From Paenibacillus elgii NBRC 100335 (GTDB taxonomy: Bacteria; Bacillota; Bacilli; Paenibacillales; NBRC-103111): a stretch of DNA of 64,000 bases. Under the pieces are notes generated by a model that did not search any database, was not told the DNA's origin, and saw nothing but the letters and a program-made list of their open reading frames with translations. Location of the stretch: contig NZ_BIMB01000027.1 of assembly GCF_004000865.1 (NCBI RefSeq), positions 1 to 64,000 on the forward strand, written 5' to 3'. The position numbers were made by a program, and so were the translations under genes. Below, one piece after another: positions 9,746-18,027 of this stretch (position 1 is the stretch's first letter; the number at the start of each line of letters is the position of its first letter).

Positions 9746-9774
9746 TTGACATTCACATAACGCCGACATATAGT
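9746..9774 (+). promoter_or_regulatory. Consensus-like promoter of adenosine deaminase gene
   Basis: TTGACA and TATAGT are separated by exactly 17 bases, about 50 bases before the start codon. This is a very good SigA-type promoter. Confidence 0.75.
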
Positions 9775-9830
9775 ATAACTCAATAACTGAACTGAGGAGA
9801 TAAACAAAGTAAAGGGAAAGGGTGAACGGA

Positions 9831-10874
9831 ATGAAAACGAGCGACCGTATGGAGTGGCTGCGCTTGCTGCCGAAGGTTGACCTGCACTTGCATCTGGACG
9901 GCAGCGTCAAGCCGGAGACGGTTCTTGAGCTAGCCGCCGCGGAGGGAATCCGGCTGCCCGCCGATACGCCGGAAGGCCTGATTCCTTACATGCAGGTTGA
10001 TGAGCCTTGCGACAGCTTGCGGGCGTACCTCGGGAAATTCGAGTTTGTCGGGCGGTTCCTGCATCGGCACGAAGCTCTGGAACGGGTGGCGTTCGAGGTT
10101 GTGGAGCAGGCGGCGGTGCACGGGTGCCGCTATATCGAGGTACGATTCGGCCCGCAGCTGCATCGCAATCGCGGCATGACGCTGGATGAAGTCATTGCCC
10201 GCGTCATCACCGGGTTGAACCAAGGGGAAGCGCAGTTTGGCGTGAAAGCCAACGGGATCGTCTGCTGTCTGCGGCATCATGGGCAGCTCGATAATATGGA
10301 AGTCATCGAAGCCGCTTCGCGTTTCCAAGGCAGAGGGATCGTGGGCGTGGATTTGGCCGGCGACGAAGGGACATACCCTGCCCGGCTTCATCGCGAGCTG
10401 TTTGCCCTGGCCCGCCGCAAAGCGCTGCCGGTGACAATCCACGCCGGGGAAGCGGCCGGAGCCGATAGTGTGTACGAAGCGGTCGATTGTCTGGGGGCGG
10501 CCCGGATCGGGCATGGCGTCCGAATGAAGGAAGATCCTGCTGTTCTGGAACTGGTCAAGGAGCGGCAGATTCCGCTTGAAATGTGTCCGGTGAGCAACAT
10601 TCAGACGAGAGCCGTCTCCGGATGGGATGCTTACCCGATCCGCGAATACTTCGATCAAGGAATACCGGTGACGATCAACACCGACAATCTCACGGTATCT
10701 GGCACGAATCTCACGAAGGAATATTATATCCTGACGGAAAAGTTCGGGTTTACCCCGGTAGAGATCGGCAAGCTGCTGTTAAACGGGCTGGAAGCGGGCT
10801 TCATGGAAGAGGCGGACAGACGCGAGCTGCGCCGGCACTTTCTTCAAGTGTTGACCGAGCTGAATATTGCCTGA
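9831..10874 (+). CDS. add: Adenosine deaminase
   Basis: A 347-residue member of the metal-dependent adenosine deaminase family, which turns adenosine into inosine in purine salvage. The zinc and catalytic blocks are present in order: VDLHLHLDGS near the N-terminus, VDLAGDE, the HAGE motif (TIHAGEAAG), RIGHGVR, MCPVSNIQT and VTINTDN. The ATG start is preceded by AAAGGGTGA at proper spacing; a GTG three codons upstream is an alternative. It has its own strong promoter and terminator and is therefore monocistronic. Confidence 0.92.
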   Translation: MKTSDRMEWLRLLPKVDLHLHLDGSVKPETVLELAAAEGIRLPADTPEGLIPYMQVDEPCDSLRAYLGKFEFVGRFLHRHEALERVAFEVVEQAAVHGCRYIEVRFGPQLHRNRGMTLDEVIARVITGLNQGEAQFGVKANGIVCCLRHHGQLDNMEVIEAASRFQGRGIVGVDLAGDEGTYPARLHRELFALARRKALPVTIHAGEAAGADSVYEAVDCLGAARIGHGVRMKEDPAVLELVKERQIPLEMCPVSNIQTRAVSGWDAYPIREYFDQGIPVTINTDNLTVSGTNLTKEYYILTEKFGFTPVEIGKLLLNGLEAGFMEEADRRELRRHFLQVLTELNIA

Positions 10875-10892
10875 TAGGCTGCGGCCCGTATG

Positions 10893-10929
10893 GCGGCGGA
10901 CTCCCGAGCGGAGACCGCTGCTTTTTTTT
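10893..10929 (+). terminator. Terminator of add
   Basis: A GCGGCGGACTC / GAGACCGCTGC stem (one wobble, one mismatch) is followed by an eight-T run. Confidence 0.8.
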
Positions 10930-10948
10930 GCGTGGAAGGGTAATCCCG

Positions 10949-10980
10949 TTTGTATCCAGAAACGGATACCGTCATACAAA
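10949..10980. promoter_or_regulatory. Nested palindromes, candidate DeoR-family operator
   Basis: GTATCC-AGAAAC-GGATAC is a perfect inverted repeat. It is nested with a wider TTTGTAT...ATACAAA pair. It stands about 140 bases before the DeoR gene, so autoregulation is the natural guess; binding is not shown. Confidence 0.4.
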
Positions 10981-11118
10981 TGCTCTAGGAGGGGCGTTTC
11001 CTTCCGTAAGCGGAATGCCGTTCGATGTGCAAATGTTTGTGTTTGCTTTTATTTATGGTAGACTACTTGCATAGAGAAGTGCGGCGTGCCCGTCATTTCA
11101 CGGAGAGGAGGGAGCGGG

Positions 11119-11886
11119 TTGTTCGCTGAGCAAAGGCATCAAGCGATTATTCAAAAAATAAACCACGAGAAGTCGATCAAGGCGTCAGACTTGATAGAGC
11201 TGTTCGGCGTATCGTTCGAAACGGTCCGGCGCGATCTGGAGCATTTGGAGAAGGCGGGGTACTTGAAGCGCGTCCATGGCGGCGCGATCCTGAAGGAGTG
11301 GGATTACCGCGAAGAGATTCCGATGACCGTCCGGGAAAAGGTCCATTTGGACGGGAAAAACGAGCTGTCCGAAATTGCCGCGCGGTATGTGACAGAGGGG
11401 CAGTCCATCGCCCTTGACGTTAGCACGACCAATACGCAATTCGTCAAAGCGCTGAAGAAAAAAATCGAACGGTTGACGATCATTACGAATTCGCTGCCGA
11501 TCGCAAACGAGCTGGTCCATATGCCGGGATATACGATCATTTTGATCGGGGGCGTGATCCGCAACGAAGAGCAGGGCATGATCGGGGATTTGGCCGAGGA
11601 GTTCGCTTCCCGGTTCCATGCCGATTTATTTTTTATGAGCATGAGCGGCGTCACGTTGACCGAAGGCGTCACGGACTACGGTCTCGGCGAAGTGCAGATG
11701 AAGAAAATCATGCTGAAGAACGCCAAACGGACGATTGCGCTCGCCGACAGCAGCAAGTTCGAGGCGGTTTCGCTGATCAAAGTGTGCGGCTGCGCGGAGA
11801 TCGAACGGTTCGTGACCGATTCGAACATCGATCCGGCTATCGTGAACAAATATAAAAAGCACGGCGTCGAGATCGTCTATAAATAG
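11119..11886 (+). CDS. DeoR/GlpR-family transcriptional regulator
   Basis: A 255-residue repressor. The N-terminal winged helix (residues 1-57) reads FAEQRHQAIIQKI, then VSFETVRRDLEHLE and KRVHGGAI, the family signature. The remainder is the phosphosugar-binding isomerase-like domain (DVSTTNTQF, NSLPIANEL, ALADSSKF). The start is a TTG seven bases after a perfect AGGAGG. Family members sense sugar phosphates or nucleoside-derived phosphates. Likely targets are itself and the following EamA and phosphoesterase genes, but those have a separate promoter. Confidence 0.9.
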   Translation: MFAEQRHQAIIQKINHEKSIKASDLIELFGVSFETVRRDLEHLEKAGYLKRVHGGAILKEWDYREEIPMTVREKVHLDGKNELSEIAARYVTEGQSIALDVSTTNTQFVKALKKKIERLTIITNSLPIANELVHMPGYTIILIGGVIRNEEQGMIGDLAEEFASRFHADLFFMSMSGVTLTEGVTDYGLGEVQMKKIMLKNAKRTIALADSSKFEAVSLIKVCGCAEIERFVTDSNIDPAIVNKYKKHGVEIVYK

Positions 11887-11921
11887 ACGAAACCGTCCCG
11901 GCAAATAAGCAGTAAGCCTGA

Positions 11922-11948
11922 AGTCCCGGAGCTTGTCCGGGACTTTTT
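11922..11948 (+). terminator. Terminator of the DeoR gene
   Basis: A perfect 9-bp stem (AGTCCCGGA / TCCGGGACT) with a GCTTG loop and a T run. Confidence 0.9.
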
Positions 11949-11995
11949 GTTTTGGCTGTGGCGGGTTCGGTTTGTGGAGAAAATAATATAAGTCG

Positions 11996-12025
11996 TTGTA
12001 AATGTGTGTATATGTGTGTTATTAT
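11996..12025 (+). promoter_or_regulatory. Candidate promoter of the EamA-phosphoesterase pair
   Basis: TTGTAA and TATTAT are separated by 18 bases. The expected transcript start lies downstream of an in-frame ATG at 12002, which argues against that ATG as the EamA start. Confidence 0.5.
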
Positions 12026-12055
12026 GTTGGAAAAGTTGAAAATCTCGGGAGGTGC

Positions 12056-12910
12056 TTGAAAATTTTACTTTCATTGCTCCTTGTGATCGGATCGGGCATG
12101 TCGCACGCGGTGTGGAATTTGTTCGCCAAGCAAAGCGAGGATAAAAGCGCGTTTCTGTGGGCGATCTTCATGCCTACGACGCTCGGACTTATACCTTACC
12201 TTGTTCTTGAGCTTATCCGGACGGGGATTCCGGCCGAAGCCTTTCTTTTCATCGTTGCATCCTTGCTTGCGCAAAGCGCTTACGCTCTGCTGCTGTCCCA
12301 TACCTACAAGCTGGGGGACTTGTCGCAGGTGTACCCGGTGATGCGGGGAACGTCCACGCTGCTCATTCCCGCGACGGGAGTCCTCTTCTTGGGGGAATCG
12401 TTACCGCCCTGGGGGTGGCTGGGGATCGGCTGCATGCTTCTGGGCTTTGTCGTCATGAGCGGGCGGAAGCAGGAAACGGAACGCGGGCCTGCGGTCTGGA
12501 AGCCTGTCCTGTTCGCGCTGTCGGTCGGACTCTGCATTACCTGCTACACGCTGATCGACAAGCAAAATTTACAGTATTTGTCGCCACTGTCGCTTCTCGC
12601 CGTCTCCAATATCGGATTCGTACTCGGTTTGACCCCGGCCGCTTTGTCTTCCGGGAGATTGAAACGAGCGGTGCGCGGGCAGGGGAAGATCGTGCTGCTC
12701 GGATCGCTTTTGTCTCCGGGTTCGTATTTGTTGTTTTTGCTCGCGATGAGGCATGCTCAAGTGTCCTATATTGCGCCGCTGCGGGAAATCGGCATCGTTT
12801 TCGGCACGCTGCTGGGCCTGACCGTGCTCAAAGAACGGCAGGGGGCAAGAAGGCTCGCCGCATCGGTCATCGTCGTCGCAGGGATCGTCATGATCGCCAG
12901 TTCCGGGTAA
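12056..12910 (+). CDS. EamA/DMT-family permease
   Basis: A roughly 284-residue, ten-helix drug/metabolite transporter with two EamA repeats (KILLSLLLVIGSG at the start, then GWLGIGCMLLGFVVM; second repeat from about residue 150). Such proteins export amino acids, nucleosides or other metabolites across the membrane. The TTG start follows GGGAGGTG closely; the longer form from an upstream ATG adds a non-conserved tail and overlaps the likely promoter. The next gene follows after 38 bases, so the two probably form an operon. Confidence 0.82.
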   Translation: MKILLSLLLVIGSGMSHAVWNLFAKQSEDKSAFLWAIFMPTTLGLIPYLVLELIRTGIPAEAFLFIVASLLAQSAYALLLSHTYKLGDLSQVYPVMRGTSTLLIPATGVLFLGESLPPWGWLGIGCMLLGFVVMSGRKQETERGPAVWKPVLFALSVGLCITCYTLIDKQNLQYLSPLSLLAVSNIGFVLGLTPAALSSGRLKRAVRGQGKIVLLGSLLSPGSYLLFLLAMRHAQVSYIAPLREIGIVFGTLLGLTVLKERQGARRLAASVIVVAGIVMIASSG

Positions 12911-12948
12911 CCGATATCCTCATTTCGACTTGAAGGGAAGCGCTGGAC

Positions 12949-14070
12949 ATGAAAACGAAAACCGTCTACGAAACGAAGATCGGGCCGCAGCTGCCCGATT
13001 ATATGAACGCCGAAATGGATCGTGTCGTTAAGCGATGGGACGAGCTGCCGCAGGAAGAAGCGCTCCGTCTTCTCTTCGTCACCGATCTTCATCACTGGAA
13101 AGGCGGGAACCAGCTTCGCACGGCCCGGGCCATTCAAGAGCTGACGCGCCGGCTGCCGCTTGACGCGGTCGTCTGCGGCGGCGACCACAGCTTGAACGGG
13201 CCGCTGGACGATTTTATGGAGTCGCAGCGTGAAATTATGCGCGAGCTGTCGGCAGCGGCATGCCCGGTGCTGCCGCTCAAGGGCAATCACGACGACAATT
13301 CGATTCACGACTTCTATCATCATCCGGGGAGCGCGGGTCACGTGGTCTTTCCGGGGGACAGCTTTGACTTATACGTGCAAGAACGGCAGGACGCCGTTAC
13401 GCTGGACCCGGAGCATCCGCTGGGCTTGTACTATTTCTGCGACATCCCGGAGAAGCGGGTGAGGATTGTCGTGCTGAACATCATCGACATCCCTTACTGC
13501 GTGACGGAAAAGGGGAATTTGCAGGTTAACGGCCAGTGGAAGTACGCCTTCTCGGACAGGCAGCTCAACTGGGTGGCGCATAAAGCGTTTGACTTCAGCA
13601 GCAAGGCTGATGCGCAGAACTGGCGCGTCGTTTTGTTCTCGCACGCGTCTGCTTTGCAGGAGGGTGTATTCGGGGGCGATCACGGCATCGAGAACGACGA
13701 AGCGATGTGGGGTATTATGAAAGCGTTCCGGAACGGTACGGCTTACCGTTCATCCCGCGAAGGGGAGTTCGGTTACGACGTGGAGGCCGATTACTCCCAG
13801 CAGGGTCCCGGGGGGCTGATCGCCAGCTTTTTCGGCCATGTGCATTTTGATCAAATGCTGCTCAAAGACGGCATTCGCGTCATCTCCACCTTGAACGCGT
13901 ATACGAAGCAAGATTTCGAAGAGGCTCCGGCCCGGACGGAGGGGACGGTTAGCGAAACGGCGTTCGATCTGATCACGATTCCGGTACGGGGGAGCGAAGG
14001 CAAGGTGTATTTGACCCGCTTCGGCGCAGGCGAGGATCGGGTGGCGGATTATCGGCTGCACGGGCAGTAA
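12949..14070 (+). CDS. Calcineurin-like metallophosphoesterase
   Basis: A 373-residue soluble protein with the ordered metal ligands of the MPP superfamily: FVTDLHHWKGG (D-x-H box), CGGDHSLNG, LKGNHDDN (GNHD box), VVLFSHAS and FFGHVHFD (GHxH box). These place two metals for hydrolysis of a phosphoester. No signal peptide is visible, so it acts in the cytoplasm. It shares a transcription unit with the EamA permease. The physiological substrate is not evident. Confidence 0.85.
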   Translation: MKTKTVYETKIGPQLPDYMNAEMDRVVKRWDELPQEEALRLLFVTDLHHWKGGNQLRTARAIQELTRRLPLDAVVCGGDHSLNGPLDDFMESQREIMRELSAAACPVLPLKGNHDDNSIHDFYHHPGSAGHVVFPGDSFDLYVQERQDAVTLDPEHPLGLYYFCDIPEKRVRIVVLNIIDIPYCVTEKGNLQVNGQWKYAFSDRQLNWVAHKAFDFSSKADAQNWRVVLFSHASALQEGVFGGDHGIENDEAMWGIMKAFRNGTAYRSSREGEFGYDVEADYSQQGPGGLIASFFGHVHFDQMLLKDGIRVISTLNAYTKQDFEEAPARTEGTVSETAFDLITIPVRGSEGKVYLTRFGAGEDRVADYRLHGQ

Positions 14071-14242
14071 AATGAATAAGCCATTCGGATTAGCTTTCTG
14101 CGTCTGACTGGGGAGTGGCTTCCGGTGGCTGTCCACATCCCATTCGGAAGACCTACAGTTTTCGACAAATGAACCTATTTTATCCTCCTTCCAAATTTAG
14201 TATCGTTTTAGCAGGGTTACGAAACTGGAAGGAGGAACGGTC

Positions 14243-15259
14243 GTGCAGGAGCGCAGAAAATGGATTGACGTATCCAGGGGGTTAAGTATCATCCTGGTCG
14301 TATTGGGGCATTCGGGGAATGAGTTGATCGACGATTATCTCGGTTGGTTCCGTATGCCGTTGTTTTTTCTGGTGAGCGGGCTTTTGTTCAAAAGCGTTAT
14401 GCCGGACAAGTACATATCGTGGGCGCTGAGACGTATTCGAATGTTCATGATTCCCTATTTCGCCTATGGGATTGTCATTGCAATGCTGGTCGCAGCCAAG
14501 CTGAGAGATCCGTTATCCGTTCCCCGCGATATTTGGAATCTCATTTACGGAGGAACGGTGTTAGGCGGATGGTACGGCGTCTTCTGGTTCATCACCTGTT
14601 TGCTGCTTGTGCATCTTTTGATGGGGTTTCTTACCCGATATCCGGTTAAGGTACAAGCGGCAGCGGTGCTTATGTCCTATATCGCCGCTCATTTCGTCAG
14701 CATGACGCCTTTGGCCGAAGTGGACATCCCTTGGAATGCGGATGTGGCGCTTATGGCGATAGCGTTCTTTTTTCTGGGCTATACCTTTAAGTCCCAGTTG
14801 GCTGCCGGATTGGAGGGGGGGATCTGGTTTATTCCAGCGGTGCTCATTTCGGCAGCTGCTATTGTTCTTGATAAAGAACAAATCTTGATTTTCCGAATGG
14901 ATATGAAGATGAAGCTTTATACCCAGCCGGTGCTGGATCTTATTATTCCGCTGGCGTGCGTCCTTGTCGTGCTTCAATTGTGCTACTGGATATCGCGCTG
15001 GCCGGTATCGTCCGCTCTGGCGTTTTTAGGAACCGTGACCATTACGATCATGTACCTGCACATTCCGATCAATATCGTGCTAAAGTACGGCTTAGGCTTG
15101 GAGTACGGCTCGTTTGTGTTTACGCTGGCCGGCGTCTTGCTTCCGTTAGGGGCCGCTTGGCTCATGTCCAAATCGTCCTTGCTGACCATGCTTTTCCTGG
15201 GTCAACAGGGCTTCGGAAGGAAGGATAAGATCCAAGGCAAGCTGAAGGCGGCAGGTTGA
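14243..15259 (+). CDS. Membrane acyltransferase (fucose 4-O-acetylase-like)
   Basis: A 338-residue polytopic protein with about ten hydrophobic segments. The opening RRKWIDVSRGLSIILVVLGH and FRMPLFFLVSGLLFK are the marks of the Acyl_transf_3 / NolL-like family, which moves acetyl groups onto cell-surface or secreted glycans. The GTG start is seven bases after AAGGAGG. It stands alone between the phosphoesterase gene and a candidate structured RNA. The acceptor glycan is unknown. Confidence 0.82.
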   Translation: MQERRKWIDVSRGLSIILVVLGHSGNELIDDYLGWFRMPLFFLVSGLLFKSVMPDKYISWALRRIRMFMIPYFAYGIVIAMLVAAKLRDPLSVPRDIWNLIYGGTVLGGWYGVFWFITCLLLVHLLMGFLTRYPVKVQAAAVLMSYIAAHFVSMTPLAEVDIPWNADVALMAIAFFFLGYTFKSQLAAGLEGGIWFIPAVLISAAAIVLDKEQILIFRMDMKMKLYTQPVLDLIIPLACVLVVLQLCYWISRWPVSSALAFLGTVTITIMYLHIPINIVLKYGLGLEYGSFVFTLAGVLLPLGAAWLMSKSSLLTMLFLGQQGFGRKDKIQGKLKAAG

Positions 15260-15300
15260 GCTTATCGAGAAAGTGGTCAATGAGGTAATAGAGGTTAGGA

Positions 15301-15485
15301 GGTGGCGGGGTATCTACTTCCGGTCGCTGCTCCACCCCACAAAGTGAAGTTGAATCGAGGAAGCTTAATCCGATTACTTTGCGGGGACCCCGGGTCCGCG
15401 GGAAATTTGATTTGAAGCCGCTTAATAGCGGGTATTTCCCGCAGACAAAGGCGAACGCTATCGCTCCTACAGTAGATACCCGCTC
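15301..15485 (+). ncRNA. Candidate structured RNA element, copy A
   Basis: I do not recognise this as a known RNA class. GGTATCTACT (15309-15318) pairs with AGTAGATACC (15471-15480) as a closing helix, extended by further G-C pairs. GCGGGAAAT (15398-15406) pairs with ATTTCCCGC (15434-15442). Blocks shared with copy B at 34010-34173 on the other strand are CGCTGC, CCCCA, AAAGTGA, GGGGACCCC, TGATT, AGCGG and AAGGCGA. Helix positions differ between the copies by compensatory changes. A strong hairpin follows directly. It could also be a mobile palindromic element. Confidence 0.6.
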
Positions 15486-15513
15486 AAGGCCAGCCGAATG
15501 GCTGGCCTTTGCT
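15486..15513 (+). terminator. Terminator-like hairpin after element A
   Basis: AAGGCCAGCC-GAAT-GGCTGGCCTT is a perfect 10-bp stem with a short T tail. It may end the element-A transcript and also serve the convergent beta-helix gene. Confidence 0.6.
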
Positions 15514-15521
15514 CGTGAATC

Positions 15522-16589
15522 TTACTGGTACGTATCACCGCCCTCGCCGTTCCAGGTCATCTCTGTGAAGGCGGACGGCGCGACGGTGGTGATCGTGGCG
15601 GAGCCCGACGTTTTAAGCCCTCCCGCGACGCCGGTCATCGTATAATCCGAATACAGCTTCGTCGAGCCGAAGTTCGTATGAATCATCGCGCCGCCGAGAT
15701 TCGAAGCGGTCACGGCTTTGAGCTCAAGATTGCTGCCGTACGATACGCCGTCGGAAGCGGTCATTTTGTTGGCGCGGAAAGCTTGGCCGGTCCCGGCGTT
15801 GTTTTTTACTGTCGTACCGATCACCTGCACGTTGTTCGCGCGGATGAACAAGCCGTTGTTTCCTAAGGTGGACTCCAGCACGGTGTTTTTGAAATCGACC
15901 GTGCTTCCGATCACCTTGATGTGGTGCGTGCCTTCCTTGAAGTCGAATCCGTCGTTTTTGGTCAGAATGGCCTTGCAGTTCAGGAACGTGATGTAGCCGC
16001 TCCGGTCCGCATCCGGCTTCGTCTGCCAGTTCTGATCGGCATCCCCTACGTAGAACCCTTCCCCGAATTTCCCGCTTTGCCCGGTAGATTCCGCCGTGCA
16101 GTTTTCGAGAAGCCAGTATTGACTGTTTTTGCGGATTTTAAAAGCCTCGCCCAGCGTATTCTTCACCGTCACCTTCGTAAGATAGCCGTGCGAGGCTTCG
16201 ATCAGAATACCTTTGTTCGATTTGGCATTCGAGTCAATCGTGATGTTCTCCAGCTTGTAATAGTTGTTTTTAATATGAAAAGCCGCATTGCCCGCAGTTT
16301 CGGTAAAGTTGAAGACCGCGCCGCTGCCCGTTCCCCGGATCGTAATATATTTGCCCGCGCTACCGTTGACCGACGTCGCAATCGTGCCGTCCGATACGGC
16401 ATACGTGCCTGATACTTCAAGGATATCACCCGGCTGGGCGCCGGCCAAATAGCTGCGCAGAGCGGCTACGTCGCCGGGAGGTACGGTTTTGGTCGCAGCC
16501 CATGCGATATGCGCGGGCGCTTCGAAAGCGAGAAAGGCAAAGCATACGATAAATGCTAATGAGAGTACTGCGTATTTTCTAACGAACAT
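15522..16589 (-). CDS. Secreted right-handed beta-helix protein (pectate lyase-like)
   Basis: A 355-residue exported protein. The signal peptide (LSLAFIVCFAFLAFEAPA) probably ends near AWA/ATK at about residue 32. The mature part opens with an LRSYLAGAQPGDILEVSG segment and continues as short repeats rich in N, G and I (ENITIDSNA, GILIEASHGYLTKVTV, NDGFDFKEGTHHIKVIGS), typical of a parallel beta-helix as in pectate lyase family 9 and related polysaccharide lyases. Catalytic residues cannot be assigned with certainty. The GAAAGGACG before the ATG is a usable ribosome site. Confidence 0.75.
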   Translation of the reverse strand: MFVRKYAVLSLAFIVCFAFLAFEAPAHIAWAATKTVPPGDVAALRSYLAGAQPGDILEVSGTYAVSDGTIATSVNGSAGKYITIRGTGSGAVFNFTETAGNAAFHIKNNYYKLENITIDSNAKSNKGILIEASHGYLTKVTVKNTLGEAFKIRKNSQYWLLENCTAESTGQSGKFGEGFYVGDADQNWQTKPDADRSGYITFLNCKAILTKNDGFDFKEGTHHIKVIGSTVDFKNTVLESTLGNNGLFIRANNVQVIGTTVKNNAGTGQAFRANKMTASDGVSYGSNLELKAVTASNLGGAMIHTNFGSTKLYSDYTMTGVAGGLKTSGSATITTVAPSAFTEMTWNGEGGDTYQ

Positions 16590-16907
16590 CAGAACACGTC
16601 CTTTCGAATGAATAGCTTTATAGACTGTAAAGCTTTGTCAAAGTTCCGCACCGGCCGGCCGGTTGTGCTGCGGACTTTCGAACCGTCACCCCTTTCGCGA
16701 ACCGTGCTGCCAAAGACGACACGTCGGAAGCGTTTTCGTTAAACGCCGCCAATTTTCGGATCGAATCCGCCGTTCGGACCGCTTGGAAAAAACAGGCCGC
16801 CTTTCCTATAGCTTAACGGATTTGCGCATCTGCCGAAATGGCGGAAACTCAACTACAATTGACGGATATTGCTTTGTTCGTCAATTTCGTTCGAACATAA
16901 ATTACAC
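16590..16907. other. Intergenic region with a GC-rich hairpin
   Basis: This leader of the beta-helix gene contains AAAGTTCCGCA and TGCGGACTTT arms around a CCGGCCGGCCGG core (about 16641-16679), a strong hairpin without a T tail. Nothing else is evident. Confidence 0.4.
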
Positions 16908-16923
16908 TATTCCTAATGGAATA
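16908..16923. promoter_or_regulatory. Perfect 16-bp palindrome upstream of the LysR gene
   Basis: TATTCCTAATGGAATA is fully symmetrical, about 60 bases before the LysR start. It is placed for autoregulation; the regulator that binds is inferred only. Confidence 0.45.
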
Positions 16924-16982
16924 CTTGTGATATATTGATTTTTAACAAGTTCGCCAAGAGCTGGAAGGAGGAGGGAGCGCTC

Positions 16983-17873
16983 GTGAATATTGAGAATCTC
17001 GAGGCGTTCGTCTATGTCATTCATTTCAACAGCTTTAACAAAGCGGCCGACGCATTGTTCTTGTCCCAACCGTCCATTACCGCCAGAATCCAGTCGCTGG
17101 AGCGCGAATTGGACGTCAAGCTTTTCGATCGGGAGGGCAGACATTTCTCGCTGACGGACAAGGGCAAGCAGTTTTTGCCCTACGCCCAGCAAGTGCTGCA
17201 GACCTACAAGAAAGGCAAGCAGCAGCTGCGGCAAATGAACGCCGCGCCTCACGAGCTTCGGATCGGCTGCACCGTATCCGTAGCCAATTATATGATCCCG
17301 GAGCTGGTGCCCCTCTTTAAGCAAAAATACCCCGATCTCCAGTTAAAATTAGTGACGGCTTCGAGCGAGTTGATCCTGGAAAAGCTGCTGAACAAGGAAG
17401 TGGACGTCGGGCTTGTGCGCAACATTACGCACCCGCATGTGGACTCCGTCCGATTCTACGAGGACCCGATCCGCCTCTTCGTATACCAGGGGCATCCGTT
17501 TACGAGTCAGGACCGCATTGCGCTGGAGGAGATCGGGAGCGAGCCGATCGTGTTTTTCGAATGTGGAGCCCTTGATTGGATGAAAATTCACCGGCTGTTC
17601 GATACGCTCGACCGCCCGCCGAATATCGAGCTTCAGCTCGACAACCTGGAGACGGCCAAGAAGCTGGTGCTGAAAGAAATGGGAATCAGCTTCCTGCCGG
17701 AGCTGTGCGTGCGTAAGGAAGTGAAGGAAGGGCTGCTGTGGCCGGTCGACATTCCTTCCCTCGCCGGCATCACCCTGCGCACCAATCTCGTTTCGCTCAA
17801 AGGGGAAGGCTCGGCTCTCGGCAAAATGGTGCTGGAGCTCAGCCGGGAGATCGATTGGAAACGAAATGCTTAA
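16983..17873 (+). CDS. LysR-family regulator, YtlI/CysL-like
   Basis: A 296-residue LysR protein: winged helix at 1-60 (LEAFVYVIHFNSFNKAADAL, QPSITARIQSLE, LFDREGRHF) and effector domain (CTVSVANYMIPELVPLF; LVTASSELILEKLL; FFECGALDWMKIH). The GTG start follows AAGGAGGAGGGAG; the frame extends upstream but without a better site. It stands directly before, and in the same direction as, a monooxygenase/ABC/acetyltransferase/deacylase locus. In Bacillus subtilis YtlI controls the corresponding ytm genes, so it is the likely activator here; effector unknown. Confidence 0.82.
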   Translation: MNIENLEAFVYVIHFNSFNKAADALFLSQPSITARIQSLERELDVKLFDREGRHFSLTDKGKQFLPYAQQVLQTYKKGKQQLRQMNAAPHELRIGCTVSVANYMIPELVPLFKQKYPDLQLKLVTASSELILEKLLNKEVDVGLVRNITHPHVDSVRFYEDPIRLFVYQGHPFTSQDRIALEEIGSEPIVFFECGALDWMKIHRLFDTLDRPPNIELQLDNLETAKKLVLKEMGISFLPELCVRKEVKEGLLWPVDIPSLAGITLRTNLVSLKGEGSALGKMVLELSREIDWKRNA

Positions 17874-17920
17874 ATCGAATTGTTCGATATAAGAATAGAA
17901 ATCCTCTATTACGTACCCCG

Positions 17921-17950
17921 TTGACGGACTACAGGGGGCGGTGATAGACT
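17921..17950 (+). promoter_or_regulatory. Candidate promoter of the monooxygenase locus
   Basis: TTGACG and TAGACT are separated by 18 bases, about 80 bases before the first monooxygenase gene. Confidence 0.5.
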
Positions 17951-17979
17951 TTTTTTAACCAAATAAAACCGACAAAACC

Positions 17980-18003
17980 TATTGGATTATATTTAATTCA
18001 ATA
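17980..18003. promoter_or_regulatory. Imperfect palindrome in the monooxygenase leader
   Basis: TATTGGATTATA and TTTAATTCAATA match as inverted halves at 10 of 12 positions. It may bind the upstream LysR protein, though it lies downstream of the predicted -10 box. Confidence 0.35.
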
Positions 18004-18027
18004 GCCGGATTACAGGAGGGATGGACG

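Noticed and set aside
12002-12055. Upstream ATG for the EamA permease
   Set aside because: It falls between the likely -35 and -10 boxes, so it would not be on the transcript.
14100-14170. Possible third copy of the structured element (CTTCCGGTGGCTGTCCACATCCC resembles the start of copy A)
   Set aside because: Only one short block matches; GGGGACCCC, the inner helix and a closing helix are all missing.
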